Below, in pieces: positions 43,137 to 51,626 of a DNA stretch of 64,000 bases. Made by a program: the position numbers and the translations under genes. The notes under the pieces were generated by a model. That model made no database searches. It saw only the letters and a list, made by a program, of their open reading frames with translations, and had not been told where the DNA came from. Where the stretch lies: assembly GCA_030650395.1 (NCBI GenBank), contig JAUSDY010000076.1, forward strand, positions 1 through 64,000, read 5' to 3'. Numbering within the stretch: position 1 is the stretch's first letter; each line of letters begins with the position of its first letter. The stretch is from Acidobacteriota bacterium (lineage in GTDB: Bacteria > Acidobacteriota > Vicinamibacteria > Vicinamibacterales > UBA2999).

Positions 43137-43364
43137 CTACAAGTATTTCAACAGCCTGACAATCGCGTCGTAGAGCGACCCGGCGAGCGACTGGACCAGG
43201 GGCGAATACTCGCCCGAATCCATCGACTCGGCCACCGTGACGGGATCGGTCAGCAGCAGCCACACCGTGGCGCCCGCGACGACAGCCGCCAGCAGGCCGA
43301 CGATGCCCACGAGGCTGAAGAGGTTGCCGCCGACGCGCGACTTTCGCTCGATCCTGACGTCCAT
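43137..43364 (-). CDS. Small single-span membrane protein
   Basis: The product is 75 aa from ATG 43364: MDVRIERKSRVGGNLF, then a membrane helix (LVGIVGLLAAVVAGATVWLLL), then a periplasmic tail ending YDAIVRLLKYL. The track's longer ORF (to 43442) would include a family C palindrome and is less likely. No family recognised. The gene lies between the hydrolase and the MDR reductase. Confidence 0.65.
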   Translation of the reverse strand: MDVRIERKSRVGGNLFSLVGIVGLLAAVVAGATVWLLLTDPVTVAESMDSGEYSPLVQSLAGSLYDAIVRLLKYL

Positions 43365-43376
43365 AACAGCTGCTTG

Positions 43377-43425
43377 CCCTGAGCGAGGCGTGGCGAGCGT
43401 CCGCGCGCCGCGCCGAGTCGAAGGG
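43377..43425. repeat. Family C palindrome, intergenic copy
   Basis: CCCTGAGCGAGGCGTGGCGA through CGCGCCGAGTCGAAGGG. It lies directly upstream of the small membrane protein start, and also reads in frame with it (TPRSGQ), as in the two CDS copies. Confidence 0.85.
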
Positions 43426-43482
43426 AAGCGAGGATCATACACCCCGCATCTAACGCTTTGACGTCAGTCGGCCGCCGCTTGT

Positions 43483-44505
43483 TCAGACGACGAGTACGAC
43501 CTTGCCGAATTGCTGGCGCGATTCGAGATGGCGGTGGGCCTCGGCCGCCTCGGACAAGGGAAACGTCCGATCCACGACCGACCGCAGCTCGCCCGCGAAA
43601 AAGAACGGCGCCGCGCGCAACAGCTCGCCCTTGCGGCCCATATACGAACCGAGCAACGACAGCTGGCGCCCGAACAGCGCACGCAAATCGATCTGCGCTT
43701 CATGCCCGGTCGTCGCGCCGCACGTCACGAGCCGCCCGCCACGAACCAGGCACTTCAGGCTCCGATCCCACGTCGCGGTGCCGACGTGTTCCACGACGAT
43801 GTCGACGCCGCGGCCGCCGGTGAATTCGCGGACGCGCTTCGGCACGTCCTCGGTGGTGTGGTTCACGACCTCGTAGGCGCCGAGCTGGCGCGCCTTGGCC
43901 AGCTTCGCGTCGGTGCCCGCGGTCGCAAACACCCGCGCCCCGTGCCGCCACGCGATCTGGATCGCGGCCTGCCCCACACCGCTGCCCGCGCCGAGCACGA
44001 GCACGTCTTCCCCGGCACGCAGCCGCGCGCGCGTGATCAACATGTGCCAGGCCGTGAGAAAGACGAGCGGGAACGCCGCCGCTTCCACGAACCCGATCGC
44101 ATCGGGAATGGCGATGAGGTTCTGCACCGGAACTTTGACGAACTCCGCGTAGCCGCCGTTGCTGCGATAGCCCAGCACGTCGTACGACTTGCACTCGTTG
44201 TCGCGGCCGTCGAGGCACGCGATGCAGCGCGCGCACGAAATGCCTGGCTGCAGCATGACGCGCCGGCCGGGCGCGAATTCGCCGTCAGGCGAGCTCACCA
44301 CCTCGCCGGCCACGTCGGCGCCGGAGATGTGCGGGAGCGCGATCGTCACTTTCTCCATGCCGCGGCGCTGCCACAGGTCGAGGTGATTGAGCGCGCAGGC
44401 GCGCACGCGAATCAGGGCTTCGCCGGACCCCGGAATCGGCTCGGGGACATCTTCGTATCGAAGGACGTCGGGACCGCCGTGCGCGTGAAAACGTACAGCC
44501 TTCAT
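43483..44505 (-). CDS. Zinc-binding MDR-family dehydrogenase/quinone reductase
   Basis: The product is 340 aa. The GroES-like N-domain is MKAVRFHAHGGPDVLRYEDV; the structural zinc loop is CARCIACLDGRDNEC; the Rossmann motif is VLVLGAGSGVGQAAIQIAW. RGVDIVVEHVG closes the cofactor pocket. The catalytic-zinc Cys of classical alcohol dehydrogenases is replaced (RACALNHLDLWQRRG), which points to an NAD(P)H quinone or alkenal reductase that keeps only the structural zinc. It acts in the cytoplasm. It stands about 27 bases before the M16 pair's 3' end on the same strand, possibly in one transcript. Confidence 0.88.
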   Translation of the reverse strand: MKAVRFHAHGGPDVLRYEDVPEPIPGSGEALIRVRACALNHLDLWQRRGMEKVTIALPHISGADVAGEVVSSPDGEFAPGRRVMLQPGISCARCIACLDGRDNECKSYDVLGYRSNGGYAEFVKVPVQNLIAIPDAIGFVEAAAFPLVFLTAWHMLITRARLRAGEDVLVLGAGSGVGQAAIQIAWRHGARVFATAGTDAKLAKARQLGAYEVVNHTTEDVPKRVREFTGGRGVDIVVEHVGTATWDRSLKCLVRGGRLVTCGATTGHEAQIDLRALFGRQLSLLGSYMGRKGELLRAAPFFFAGELRSVVDRTFPLSEAAEAHRHLESRQQFGKVVLVV

Positions 44506-44532
44506 TCAGTTCCGAACAGGCAGGGCAAGTCT

Positions 44533-45912
44533 TCAGAAATCAATATTCAAGACCTGATGAGGGCCGAGCCCCAGTTCAGGCAACGATCCGCCAATCTTAT
44601 CCAAGTCGCCCACGATTAGCGTGGTCATTCTGTCGAGCGACAAATACTCCTGTGCAACGCGGCTGACCTCGGGCTGCGTGATTTGTGCAAGCTTTGGCAC
44701 AAAATCTTCGAAATACGAATCGGGCAGGCCGTGCAACGCCAGTTGCGCCACCGATCGCGCCACTTGCGTGGCGGTCTCGAAGCCGCGTGGGTAGCCCTTA
44801 CTCACCGTGTTGAACGCCAAAGACAACTCGTCCGTAGTGGCCGGACGGCTCTGCGCAATGTCGCGCAGCTCGTTCAGCGCTTCGCGGATCGCCGGCACGG
44901 TGACGTCGGTGCCGACGCTCGTTTGCACGACAAATGGCCCCAGGCCTTTGCGCAGATCGAACCCGGTCCTCACGCCGTAGGTGTAGCCCTTGTCTTCGCG
45001 CAGGTTGAGGTTGATGCGGCTCACGAACTGCCCGCCCAGAATCGTGTTGAGCATCAGCAGCGCGTGGTAGTCGGGCGTCGAGCGAGCGGCGCAGACGTGG
45101 CCGATGCGAAGCTCCGATTGCGGCGCCCCGGGCCGCGACACGACGGCCAGCCGCGCGAGCGGCGCAGACGGCGGCGGCGCCAATGCGGCGGCGCGATCGA
45201 CCGTCATTGGCGAAGCAGCGGGACGCCAGCCGGCAAACAACGCGGCGGCGGCGTCCAGCAATTCCTCCTCCGAACGATCGCCGACGATCACCAGCGTCGA
45301 GCCCGCCGGCGCGAACAACGCGGCGTGCAGCGCGCGCGTGTCGTCGACGGTCATCGCGGTGAGTGACGCCTCGGTGCCCATGGCGAGATGGCCGTAGGCA
45401 TGCGAACCGTACAACGTTCGTGCAAACGCGCGTTCCGCCATCGCCGCCGCGTGGTCCTTCATCTGCCGCACGCGCTCGAGCCTGAGGTTGCGGGTGCGGT
45501 TGAAGTCGTCGTTGGCCAGGTTCGGCTCGGTGACGATCTCGTGCACCAGGGCCAGGCCCGTCTCGAGAAACCGATCGAGCGTGGTGAGCCCGACGACCAC
45601 CGCATCGGCGCCGACCTCGAGGTCGAGATCCCCGCCAATGCGCGACACCCGGTCCGCGACATCGAGCGCCGATTGCCCGCGGCTGCCTTCATCCAGCAGG
45701 CCGGCGGTGATCGACGTCAGGCCGTGGCGATCCGGCGGGTCGACCGACGACCCGCCGGGCACGAGCAGCACCATCGACACGATCGGGACCGCGCGGTGCG
45801 CGACGGCGCGCACTTCGAGTCCGTTGGGCAGCATCCGCTTGACGATGCGCGGAAAGCGGAAAGGCCGATCGGCGGCGGGTTCTGGAAGACGGCTGCGATC
45901 GACGCGGCTCAC
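44533..45912 (-). CDS. M16-family peptidase, non-catalytic partner subunit
   Basis: The product is 459 aa from a GTG start. The M16 fold is recognisable (NGLEVRAVAHRAVPIVSMVL at the front; NLREDKGYTYGVRTGFDL in the second half), but the HxxEH zinc site is missing: its place reads HGLTSITAGLLDEG. The Arg/Tyr pair (YTYGVR) that completes the active site in the partner is present, as in mitochondrial-processing-peptidase-like heterodimers. It overlaps the catalytic subunit gene by four bases (GTGA), ensuring equal translation. No signal peptide is seen, so location is uncertain. Confidence 0.88.
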   Translation of the reverse strand: MSRVDRSRLPEPAADRPFRFPRIVKRMLPNGLEVRAVAHRAVPIVSMVLLVPGGSSVDPPDRHGLTSITAGLLDEGSRGQSALDVADRVSRIGGDLDLEVGADAVVVGLTTLDRFLETGLALVHEIVTEPNLANDDFNRTRNLRLERVRQMKDHAAAMAERAFARTLYGSHAYGHLAMGTEASLTAMTVDDTRALHAALFAPAGSTLVIVGDRSEEELLDAAAALFAGWRPAASPMTVDRAAALAPPPSAPLARLAVVSRPGAPQSELRIGHVCAARSTPDYHALLMLNTILGGQFVSRINLNLREDKGYTYGVRTGFDLRKGLGPFVVQTSVGTDVTVPAIREALNELRDIAQSRPATTDELSLAFNTVSKGYPRGFETATQVARSVAQLALHGLPDSYFEDFVPKLAQITQPEVSRVAQEYLSLDRMTTLIVGDLDKIGGSLPELGLGPHQVLNIDF

Positions 45913-47213
45913 GAGACGCTCACTTCGATTGCGCCCGGCAGCGCCAGCTCGCGGCGGCCGCGAGGTACGACGCTCAGCGTCACGAGCGGCGGGTCGACCA
46001 GGAAGCGCCGCGCGGCAGCCGCCACGCCGGCGGCGGTGACCGCGCGATAGCGCTGGCGATCGGCATCGAAGTACCCCGGATCGCCACGGAACACGTTGTA
46101 CGCGTTCAGCTGATCGCCTTTGCCGCCAAATCCGCCGATGGTCTGCAGCCGGTAGATGAAATTGGCTTCGCTCTGAATGAGCGCGCGCTCGAGCTCGCTC
46201 TCGGTCGGGCCATTGCGGGCGATCTCAGCGATCGTGTCGCGCACGGCGGTGTGCAGCTCCGCAAGCGCCACGCCCGCCGCGGCCGTGCAGGCCACCTGGA
46301 ACACGCCGGCGATCTCGCGCGAATGCTGATGGGACGACACGTCGGTCGCCACGCGGCGCTCGAACACGAGCGATCGGTACAGACGCGACGTCTTGCCGTG
46401 CGCCAACACGTCCGCCATCACATCCAGCTCCGCATCGTCCGGCGCAAACATCGCCGGCGAATGCCAGCTGAGATACACACGCGGCAGCTCGACGCGATCT
46501 TCGAGCAGCAGGTCGTGGCTCGATTCCAATTGCGCGTTGCCGCGAATTGGTTGCGGCACGGGACCGGGAGTCAGATCGCCGAAGAACTGCTCCGCCAGGT
46601 CGAACGCCTGGCCGGTCTCGATATCGCCGGCCAACGACAGTGACGCATTGGCGGGGTGATAGTAGGTCTTGAAGAAGGCATGCACCTCGTCGAGCGTCGT
46701 CGCCTTGAGGTCTTCGGCCGATCCGATCGTGAGCCAGTGATACGGATGGTCCGGCGGAAACATGGCTGCCGAGAGCGCCATGCCGGCCAACCCGTACGGC
46801 CGGTTTTCATAGTTCTGCCGGCGCTCGTTGATGACGACGTCGCGCTGGTTGTTGAACTTGGCGTCGGTGAGCGCGGGCAGCAGGTAGCCCATGCGATCCG
46901 ACTCCATCCAGAGCGCCAGCTCCAGTGCGCCGGTCGGCACCACTTCCCAATAGTTCGTGCGGTCCATGCTGGTCGAGCCGTTGAGCAGCCCGCCGGCGCG
47001 TTGCAGGGGAGGAAAGAAGCCGTGATCGTGATGCGCGGATCCCTCGAACATCAAGTGTTCGAAGAGATGCGCAAAGCCGGTGCGGCCGGGGCGCTCGTTC
47101 TTGGAACCGACGTGATACCAGATGTTGACGGCCACCATCGGCAACTGGTGGTCTTCGTGAACGATGACATCGAGTCCGTTGCCGAGGGTTTTCTTGGTGT
47201 ACGGTAGCTGCAT
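45909..47213 (-). CDS. M16-family zinc peptidase, catalytic subunit
   Basis: The product is 434 aa. HLFEH at residues 49-53 is the inverted zinc motif, with the third ligand about 75 residues on in NNQRDVVINERRQNYENRPY. The C-terminal half carries the inactive M16 domain. Together with the following gene it makes a heterodimeric peptidase of the processing-peptidase type. It is divergent from the MFS transporter gene; only 37 bases separate the starts, containing a GGGATCA direct repeat. No signal peptide is obvious; related enzymes are periplasmic or cytoplasmic. Confidence 0.92.
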   Translation of the reverse strand: MQLPYTKKTLGNGLDVIVHEDHQLPMVAVNIWYHVGSKNERPGRTGFAHLFEHLMFEGSAHHDHGFFPPLQRAGGLLNGSTSMDRTNYWEVVPTGALELALWMESDRMGYLLPALTDAKFNNQRDVVINERRQNYENRPYGLAGMALSAAMFPPDHPYHWLTIGSAEDLKATTLDEVHAFFKTYYHPANASLSLAGDIETGQAFDLAEQFFGDLTPGPVPQPIRGNAQLESSHDLLLEDRVELPRVYLSWHSPAMFAPDDAELDVMADVLAHGKTSRLYRSLVFERRVATDVSSHQHSREIAGVFQVACTAAAGVALAELHTAVRDTIAEIARNGPTESELERALIQSEANFIYRLQTIGGFGGKGDQLNAYNVFRGDPGYFDADRQRYRAVTAAGVAAAARRFLVDPPLVTLSVVPRGRRELALPGAIEVSVS

Positions 47214-47250
47214 TCAGGGGCCAGGGATCAGGGATCAGGACGTCTTGATT

Positions 47251-48417
47251 ATGTCATCGGCGTGGAAGAACCTGGCGGTGGTTTCTCTCGCCCAGTTTCT
47301 CGGCATGACGCTGTGGTTTTCGGCCACTGCCGTCACGCCGCTGTTGGTTGAGCAGTTTCATATCGCCCCCAACCACACGGCGTGGCTCACCATGGCCGTG
47401 CAGGCCGGGTTCGTCACGGGTACGTTGCTCAGCGCGCTTGGCAACATCGCCGACATCATGAATGCGCGCAGGTTGATGTTCGTCGGATCGCTCGCCGGCG
47501 CGCTCGCCAACGCCGCCGTGATCGTCGCGCCGGGCACGGCGACGGTCGTCGCGCTCAGGTTTCTGACCGGCGCATCGCTGGCGCTGGTGTATCCGCCGGC
47601 CATGAAGATCGCCGCCGGCTGGTTCAAGGATCGCCGCGGCTTCGCGCTCGGGCTGCTGATCGGCGCGCTCACGCTCGGCAAAGCGTTTCCTCACCTGTTG
47701 ACGGCGATGTTCGGCGGCCGTTGGCGTGAGCCCATGCTGCTGGCGTCGGGGTTGGCTGTGATCGGCGGCACGCTCGTGCTTGCGATCGTGCGCGATGGCC
47801 CGTACGTCGCCGCCACCGCGCCGTTCGATCCGCACGCGATTCGCCGGATTCTGGCCAGCCGGGGCGCGCGCCTGGCGACGTTCGGTTACCTCGGACACAT
47901 GTGGGAGCTCTACGCGATGTGGACCTGGGTCGCGGTGTTCGCATCCGCGAGCCTTGCGGCCAGCGGCCTGGCGAACGCCGGGGCCGCGGGTTCCGTTGCG
48001 GCGTTTCTCGCGATCGGCAGTGGTGGCGCGGGGTGCGCCCTGGCGGGCTACTTCGCCGATCGGCTCGGCAAAGCGCGCGTCGCGATGTGGGCCATGCTCG
48101 CCAGCGCCGCGTGCGCGGCGCTCACGCTGGTGGTCTACGGCGGCCCGCCCATCTTGCTGTTCGCATTAGTGATGGTCTGGGGATTCGCCGTCGTCGCCGA
48201 CTCGGCGCAGTTCTCCGCGCTCGTGAGCGAACACGCGCCGCCGGATCACATCGGCACGGCGCTGACGCTTCAAACTTGCGTGGGCTTCTTGCTGACTCTG
48301 GTGACGATAGAACTCTTGCCTCGCGTAGCCGCGGCGACAAGTTGGCAGGTGGCCTCGCTGCTTCTCGTGCCTGGCCCGCTCCTCGGTGCCTGGGCGATGC
48401 GGCGGCTCGGGAAATGA
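47251..48417 (+). CDS. MFS transporter
   Basis: The product is 388 aa with about 12 membrane helices. The first helix is LAVVSLAQFLGMTLWFSATAV, and the loop 2-3 region LGNIADIMNARRLMFVG holds a degenerate MFS signature (DxxxxRR). It resembles uncharacterised nitrate/nitrite- or drug-type MFS proteins. ATG 47251 was chosen; the track start at 47164 would lie inside the M16 gene. The gene ends at a long TCTCAGAT hairpin. Substrate unknown. Confidence 0.85.
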   Translation: MSSAWKNLAVVSLAQFLGMTLWFSATAVTPLLVEQFHIAPNHTAWLTMAVQAGFVTGTLLSALGNIADIMNARRLMFVGSLAGALANAAVIVAPGTATVVALRFLTGASLALVYPPAMKIAAGWFKDRRGFALGLLIGALTLGKAFPHLLTAMFGGRWREPMLLASGLAVIGGTLVLAIVRDGPYVAATAPFDPHAIRRILASRGARLATFGYLGHMWELYAMWTWVAVFASASLAASGLANAGAAGSVAAFLAIGSGGAGCALAGYFADRLGKARVAMWAMLASAACAALTLVVYGGPPILLFALVMVWGFAVVADSAQFSALVSEHAPPDHIGTALTLQTCVGFLLTLVTIELLPRVAAATSWQVASLLLVPGPLLGAWAMRRLGK

Positions 48418-48562
48418 CGTCGATCTCAGATTTCGGATCTCAGATTTCAGATCAATGGCGGATCGAAGATCGACGGATTAGTACGTACCCGCCCCTACCG
48501 AAAATCTACCAGCTTCAATCTGCATTCGATCTGAGATCTGCCATCTGATATCTGAGATCGAC
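48417..48562. terminator. Long inverted repeat of TCTCAGAT-type units, convergent junction
   Basis: GTCGATCTCAGATTTCGGAT, then more CTCAGATTTCAGATC on the left; ATCTGAGATCTGCCATCTGA and TATCTGAGATCGAC on the right. It spans nearly the whole gap between the MFS gene and the Mrp gene stops. The same GTCGATCTCAG unit is triplicated at 8937-9018. Confidence 0.85.
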
Positions 48563-48567
48563 CGAGC

Positions 48568-49656
48568 CTACTTGACCTGTATCAGCGGGATCTTCCCTTT
48601 ATGAGCAACCGCTGATTTCTGAGCCGCAACTGCGAGCGCCACCATGGTCGACTCCGCGAGCGTCATGAAGGCGCGCGAGGCGGGCGAATCGGGCTCTGCA
48701 ATCACCAGCGGTATTCCCAAGTCGCTGCCGACGCGGATCGGCTGGTAAATCGGCAGCCTTCCCAGGAATGGAATCCCAAGTTGCTCCGCCATCCGCTCGC
48801 CGCCGCCGTGTCCGAAAATATCGGCTTCATGATGACAGTTGGTGCACTCGTAAAACGCCATGTTCTCGACCAGTCCGAGCGGCGGGATGTTGAGCTTCTG
48901 GTACATGCGCACCGCGCGCAGGCTGTCTGACAACGACACCTGCTGCGGCGTCGTGACCACGATGGCGCCGGCGGCCGGCACGGTCTGGCTGAGCGAGAGC
49001 GCCACGTCGCCGGTGCCGGGCGGCATGTCGACGATCAGGTAGTCCAGGTCCTTCCAGCCGACGTCGCGACAGAACTGCTGGATGGCGCTGTGCAGCATCG
49101 GGCCGCGCCAGATCATCGGCGATTCATCCTGCGCGAGAAATCCCATCGAGACGATCTGCAAGCCGTATTTCTCGGCCGGCCGAATCACCTTGCCGTCCAT
49201 CTGCAACTGCGCCTGCAGGCCCAGCATGATCGGGACGTTGGGACCATAGATGTCGCCGTCGAGCACGCCGACGCGCGCGCCGCTCTTCGAGAGCGCCACC
49301 GCGAGGTTCACCGCGACGGTGGTCTTGCCGACGCCGCCCTTGCCGGCGCCGACGGCGATGACGTTCTTGACGCCGGGGAGCGGCGGCTTGCCGTGCTCGG
49401 GCGCCGACACCGATCGCACGTTGAACGTGGTCGTGATGTCCACAGCCGTGACGCCGGACAACGCGGCCACGGCGGCGCGCGCCTGTTCTTTCATGAGCTC
49501 GCGCCTCGAGGGCGCGGGGCTGGCCAGCTCGATCGTGAATGCGACGCGGCCGTCGCTGCAAACGATGTTCTTGACGAAGCCGAGCGAGACGATGTCTTTC
49601 TGCAGGTCGGGTTCGGTCACGGCCTTCAACGATGCCAGGACCATTTCGGGGGTCAT
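48568..49656 (-). CDS. mrp: Mrp/NBP35-type Fe-S cluster carrier ATPase
   Basis: The product is 362 aa. A MIP18/DUF59 domain (residues 1-75, LKAVTEPDLQKDIVSLGFVK) precedes the deviant Walker A ATPase domain (GAGKGGVGKTTVAVNLAVAL). DYLIVDMPPGTGD is Walker B, and ECTNCHH holds the CxxC pair that bridges a [4Fe-4S] cluster in the dimer. It carries clusters to apo-proteins in the cytoplasm, useful for the many Fe-S enzymes in this window (KorAB and its reductase, AddB-like nuclease, Mo hydroxylase). The domain order and length are standard. Confidence 0.94.
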   Translation of the reverse strand: MTPEMVLASLKAVTEPDLQKDIVSLGFVKNIVCSDGRVAFTIELASPAPSRRELMKEQARAAVAALSGVTAVDITTTFNVRSVSAPEHGKPPLPGVKNVIAVGAGKGGVGKTTVAVNLAVALSKSGARVGVLDGDIYGPNVPIMLGLQAQLQMDGKVIRPAEKYGLQIVSMGFLAQDESPMIWRGPMLHSAIQQFCRDVGWKDLDYLIVDMPPGTGDVALSLSQTVPAAGAIVVTTPQQVSLSDSLRAVRMYQKLNIPPLGLVENMAFYECTNCHHEADIFGHGGGERMAEQLGIPFLGRLPIYQPIRVGSDLGIPLVIAEPDSPASRAFMTLAESTMVALAVAAQKSAVAHKGKIPLIQVK

Positions 49657-49739
49657 AAGAAATTCAGCTTACCACGCAGGAGAAAGCGGGTAGACTCGCT
49701 GCCGAAGCACGACTTCCCCCTTAGTGAAGGAGAGATCTG

Positions 49740-50090
49740 ATGGCCGACGCGACGCCCGGTAGCGGCGCTCCCTCGAGCAACCGCAACGTGATGATCCTGC
49801 TGTCGTACTTGTGGCTGCTGGCGCTGGTGCCGCTGCTCACCGAGAAGGACGACAAGGAAGTGCAGTGGCACGCCAAGCACGGCATCGTCTTGATGGTGGC
49901 GGAACTGATTCTGTGGGTGATCATCAACGCCATCATCGTGATTCTCGGTCCGATCGGCTGCCTCGTCGGCCTGCTCTCGCCGCTCGTGGTCCTCGGCCAG
50001 ATCGCCCTGCACATCGTCGCCATCATGAAGGGCATCAATGGGCAGCGGCTGATCATCCCGGGCATCAGTCAGTACGCCGACAAGTTCTAG
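49740..50090 (+). CDS. DUF4870 membrane protein
   Basis: The product is 116 aa with three membrane helices (ILLSYLWLLALVPLL; HGIVLMVAELILWVIINAIIV; LLSPLVVLGQIALHIVAIM). WHAKHGIVLMVAELI and the IIPGISQYADKF end are typical of DUF4870. A good Shine-Dalgarno (GAAGGAGA) stands seven bases before the ATG. Function unknown. It is followed directly by a GGTTCGGAAA repeat hairpin. Confidence 0.85.
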   Translation: MADATPGSGAPSSNRNVMILLSYLWLLALVPLLTEKDDKEVQWHAKHGIVLMVAELILWVIINAIIVILGPIGCLVGLLSPLVVLGQIALHIVAIMKGINGQRLIIPGISQYADKF

Positions 50091-50091
50091 A

Positions 50092-50484
50092 TTGGTTCAG
50101 AAAGGTTCAGAGGGGTTCGGAAAGGTTCGGAAGGGTTCGTCGAACCTTTCTGCACCCTTCAGAACCTTTCGGAACCTCGCCGTTGCGACGGCCCTGCTGG
50201 CGGCTCTTGCGCTCGATCTTGGCCGCCCTCCACAATTCCAATGGAGCACGCGCGCGGCGCTCGGCGGCATCCACGCCTACCAGGCGACCCTGTCGCCGCT
50301 CTACGATCGAATGGGACTCAACTGCCGCTTCACGCCGACATGCAGTGTGTACGGTGAAGCAGTCATTCGGCGCTTCGGCATCATGCGCGGCAGCTGGATG
50401 GCGACCAAACGAGTCTTCCGCTGCGGTCCCTGGACTCCGACGGGAACTGCGGACCCCCCGCCTACGGCACCTGAGGCACCCTAG
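50092..50484 (+). CDS. yidD: Membrane protein insertion efficiency factor YidD
   Basis: The product is up to 130 aa. The conserved core is AYQATLSPLYDRMGLNCRFT, PTCSVYGEAVIRRFG, with CRFTPTCSxY as the YidD signature, followed by RVFRCGPW. The family is a small amphipathic protein that helps YidC insert membrane proteins. The N-terminal 26 or so codons from the TTG start are encoded by a tandem-repeat hairpin (50094-50176) and are probably not family sequence; the true start is unclear. The C-terminus (PTAPEAP, stop) is encoded by GGCACC repeats. Here yidD is separated from yidC and rnpA, unlike the usual order. Confidence 0.85.
   Translation: MVQKGSEGFGKVRKGSSNLSAPFRTFRNLAVATALLAALALDLGRPPQFQWSTRAALGGIHAYQATLSPLYDRMGLNCRFTPTCSVYGEAVIRRFGIMRGSWMATKRVFRCGPWTPTGTADPPPTAPEAP
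50094..50176. repeat. Tandem GGTTCGGAAA-unit hairpin
   Basis: The left arm is about four GGTTCAGAAA/GGTTCGGAAG units. The loop is GTTCGTCGAAC (itself palindromic). The right arm CCTTTCTG, CCCTTCAGAACCTTTCGGAA, CC mirrors the left. It starts four bases after the DUF4870 stop, so it is that gene's likely terminator, yet it lies in the open frame of yidD. Confidence 0.85.
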
Positions 50485-50864
50485 GCACCTTCGAACAGCC
50501 GCCGTCCTTCGTCCTTGAGCAGAACCCAGCACGCGTAAGCCCCGAGCGCGGTGCCGAAGGGAATCAGGACGAGGTTGCCAACGGCGAGGCCAAGCGCCAT
50601 CAAACGCGCCGAGGGGAGATGTTTCCGCAGCGAGCGGCCGATCCACAAATGCAGCGCGCCCCAGACGAGCGCGATCGCGGCGACGCCGCCGATCGTGATC
50701 GCGGTGAGCCGTGCGGCCATCTCGGACGCCATGCGGACCGGCCCGCCCGCGGTTGCGATCGCGGCCGCCCCGCCTGCCAGCGCGAAGCCCGCCAGCGCGA
50801 CGAGCGTGAAGATCGCGCCCCAGGTCAGATAGAGAGTGGAAAGGAAGTCGACGTGGCGCTTCAA
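50481..50864 (-). CDS. Hypothetical membrane protein
   Basis: The product is 127 aa with three or four hydrophobic helices (WGAIFTLVALAGFALAGGAA; LTAITIGGVAAIALVWGALHL; LGLAVGNLVLIPFGTALGAYACWVLL) and an acidic C-terminus KDEGRRLFEGA. This ending (LG.YA.W.L...EGRRLF) resembles several uncharacterised small membrane proteins. Its stop overlaps the yidD stop on the other strand. Function unknown. Confidence 0.75.
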   Translation of the reverse strand: MKRHVDFLSTLYLTWGAIFTLVALAGFALAGGAAAIATAGGPVRMASEMAARLTAITIGGVAAIALVWGALHLWIGRSLRKHLPSARLMALGLAVGNLVLIPFGTALGAYACWVLLKDEGRRLFEGA

Positions 50865-50873
50865 GAGCTGTAG

Positions 50874-50894
50874 GGCACCCCTTTATGGGGTGCC
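50874..50894. terminator. GGCACCCC-TTTAT-GGGGTGCC palindrome (family E)
   Basis: A perfect 8-bp stem; the adjacent GGGGGTGCCGG at 50903 holds a further half unit that encodes the last codons of the DnaJ-like gene (GTP, stop). A copy with longer arms lies inside addB (56715). Confidence 0.75.
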
Positions 50895-50900
50895 GGCCAT

Positions 50901-51365
50901 CTAGGGGGTGCCGGTGATCGCGACGCGCACGTCGACGCGTGTGCGCGGACCTCGAGGCGGAGACACGTTGAAGCTGAAGCGATCGCCGTCGACCACGCCG
51001 GGAGGCACCGCCACGGTGAGCTGCTGGTGGTGCAGATCCTGCCCGTTGCCGCCGCACGGCTCGCACGTTTCGCTCCACACCTCGCCCCGCCCGCCGCAGC
51101 GGGCGCAGGTGCGGATCACGCTGACCTCGAGCGGCACCATCGTGCCGGTGCCGGCCTGGCACGCGGAGATCGTGATTTCCGCATGGGTGGATCGCGCCGC
51201 ATCATCCGACGGCACATGATCGCGGCGGAACAGCTCGGCCGCCGCGCTGGACGAGGGAAAATCGATCGCGACCTCGTCGGCGAACGAGCGCCGGTACGCG
51301 CGCTCGTGCGGAATGAGCGTTTCGAGCGCCAGACGCGAGTCGCCGGATCGACGTGGACGAAACAC
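50901..51365 (-). CDS. DnaJ-like zinc-finger/substrate-binding protein without J domain
   Basis: The product is 154 aa from a GTG start. The N-terminal 50 residues show no HPD-containing J domain. Two CxxCxGxG-type half fingers (CARCGGRG and CEPCGGNG) form a reduced DnaJ zinc centre; normal DnaJ has four. DGDRFSFNVSPPRGPRTRVD matches the C-terminal substrate-binding strand. Such proteins may assist chaperones without stimulating DnaK. The gene is divergent from a zinc-ribbon gene, with a shared promoter region. The last codons come from a GGCACCCC repeat. Confidence 0.72.
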   Translation of the reverse strand: MFRPRRSGDSRLALETLIPHERAYRRSFADEVAIDFPSSSAAAELFRRDHVPSDDAARSTHAEITISACQAGTGTMVPLEVSVIRTCARCGGRGEVWSETCEPCGGNGQDLHHQQLTVAVPPGVVDGDRFSFNVSPPRGPRTRVDVRVAITGTP

Positions 51366-51397
51366 CTTTGGCGTACGATAGGGTCGCGCTCACCAGG

Positions 51398-51426
51398 TTG
51401 TCAAGAAACAACGACGGCGTTAGGAT
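51398..51426 (+). promoter_or_regulatory. Overlapping divergent promoters sharing one -35 site
   Basis: Plus strand: TTGTCA (51398-51403), 17 bases, TAGGAT (51421-51426), ATG at 51433. Minus strand: TTGACA is the complement of 51399-51404, followed after 18 bases by TATCGT and, nine bases on, by the DnaJ-like GTG. The two -35 boxes overlap by five bases, so polymerase can probably bind only one way at a time. The plus transcript would be nearly leaderless. Confidence 0.65.
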
Positions 51427-51432
51427 GCGCGC

Positions 51433-51597
51433 ATGAGCACCGGCCGGGAATGTCCGATGTGCGGAGAGTTCATGCGCCTGGTGGCGCGCGAAGTGATCGA
51501 GCGCGTGCCCGGCACGACCCAGGAAGTGACGCGCCCGGTCCGCGAGTGGGTCTGTCCGGAGTGCGACTATTTCGAGGATGAAGACGTGGAGGTATAG
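51433..51597 (+). CDS. Small zinc-ribbon protein
   Basis: The product is 54 aa, missing from the ORF track because of its length. It reads CPMCGEFMRLVAREVIERVP, then an arm REWVCPECDYFEDEDVEV. Two CPxC knuckles 31 residues apart make a classic zinc ribbon. A good promoter (TTGTCA-17-TAGGAT) lies directly before the ATG. Similar short ribbons are found in many bacteria without known function, possibly in RNA or protein binding. Confidence 0.75.
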   Translation: MSTGRECPMCGEFMRLVAREVIERVPGTTQEVTRPVREWVCPECDYFEDEDVEV

Positions 51598-51626
51598 GTC
51601 CCACGCGCGCCAACGCGGTGAGAGGT

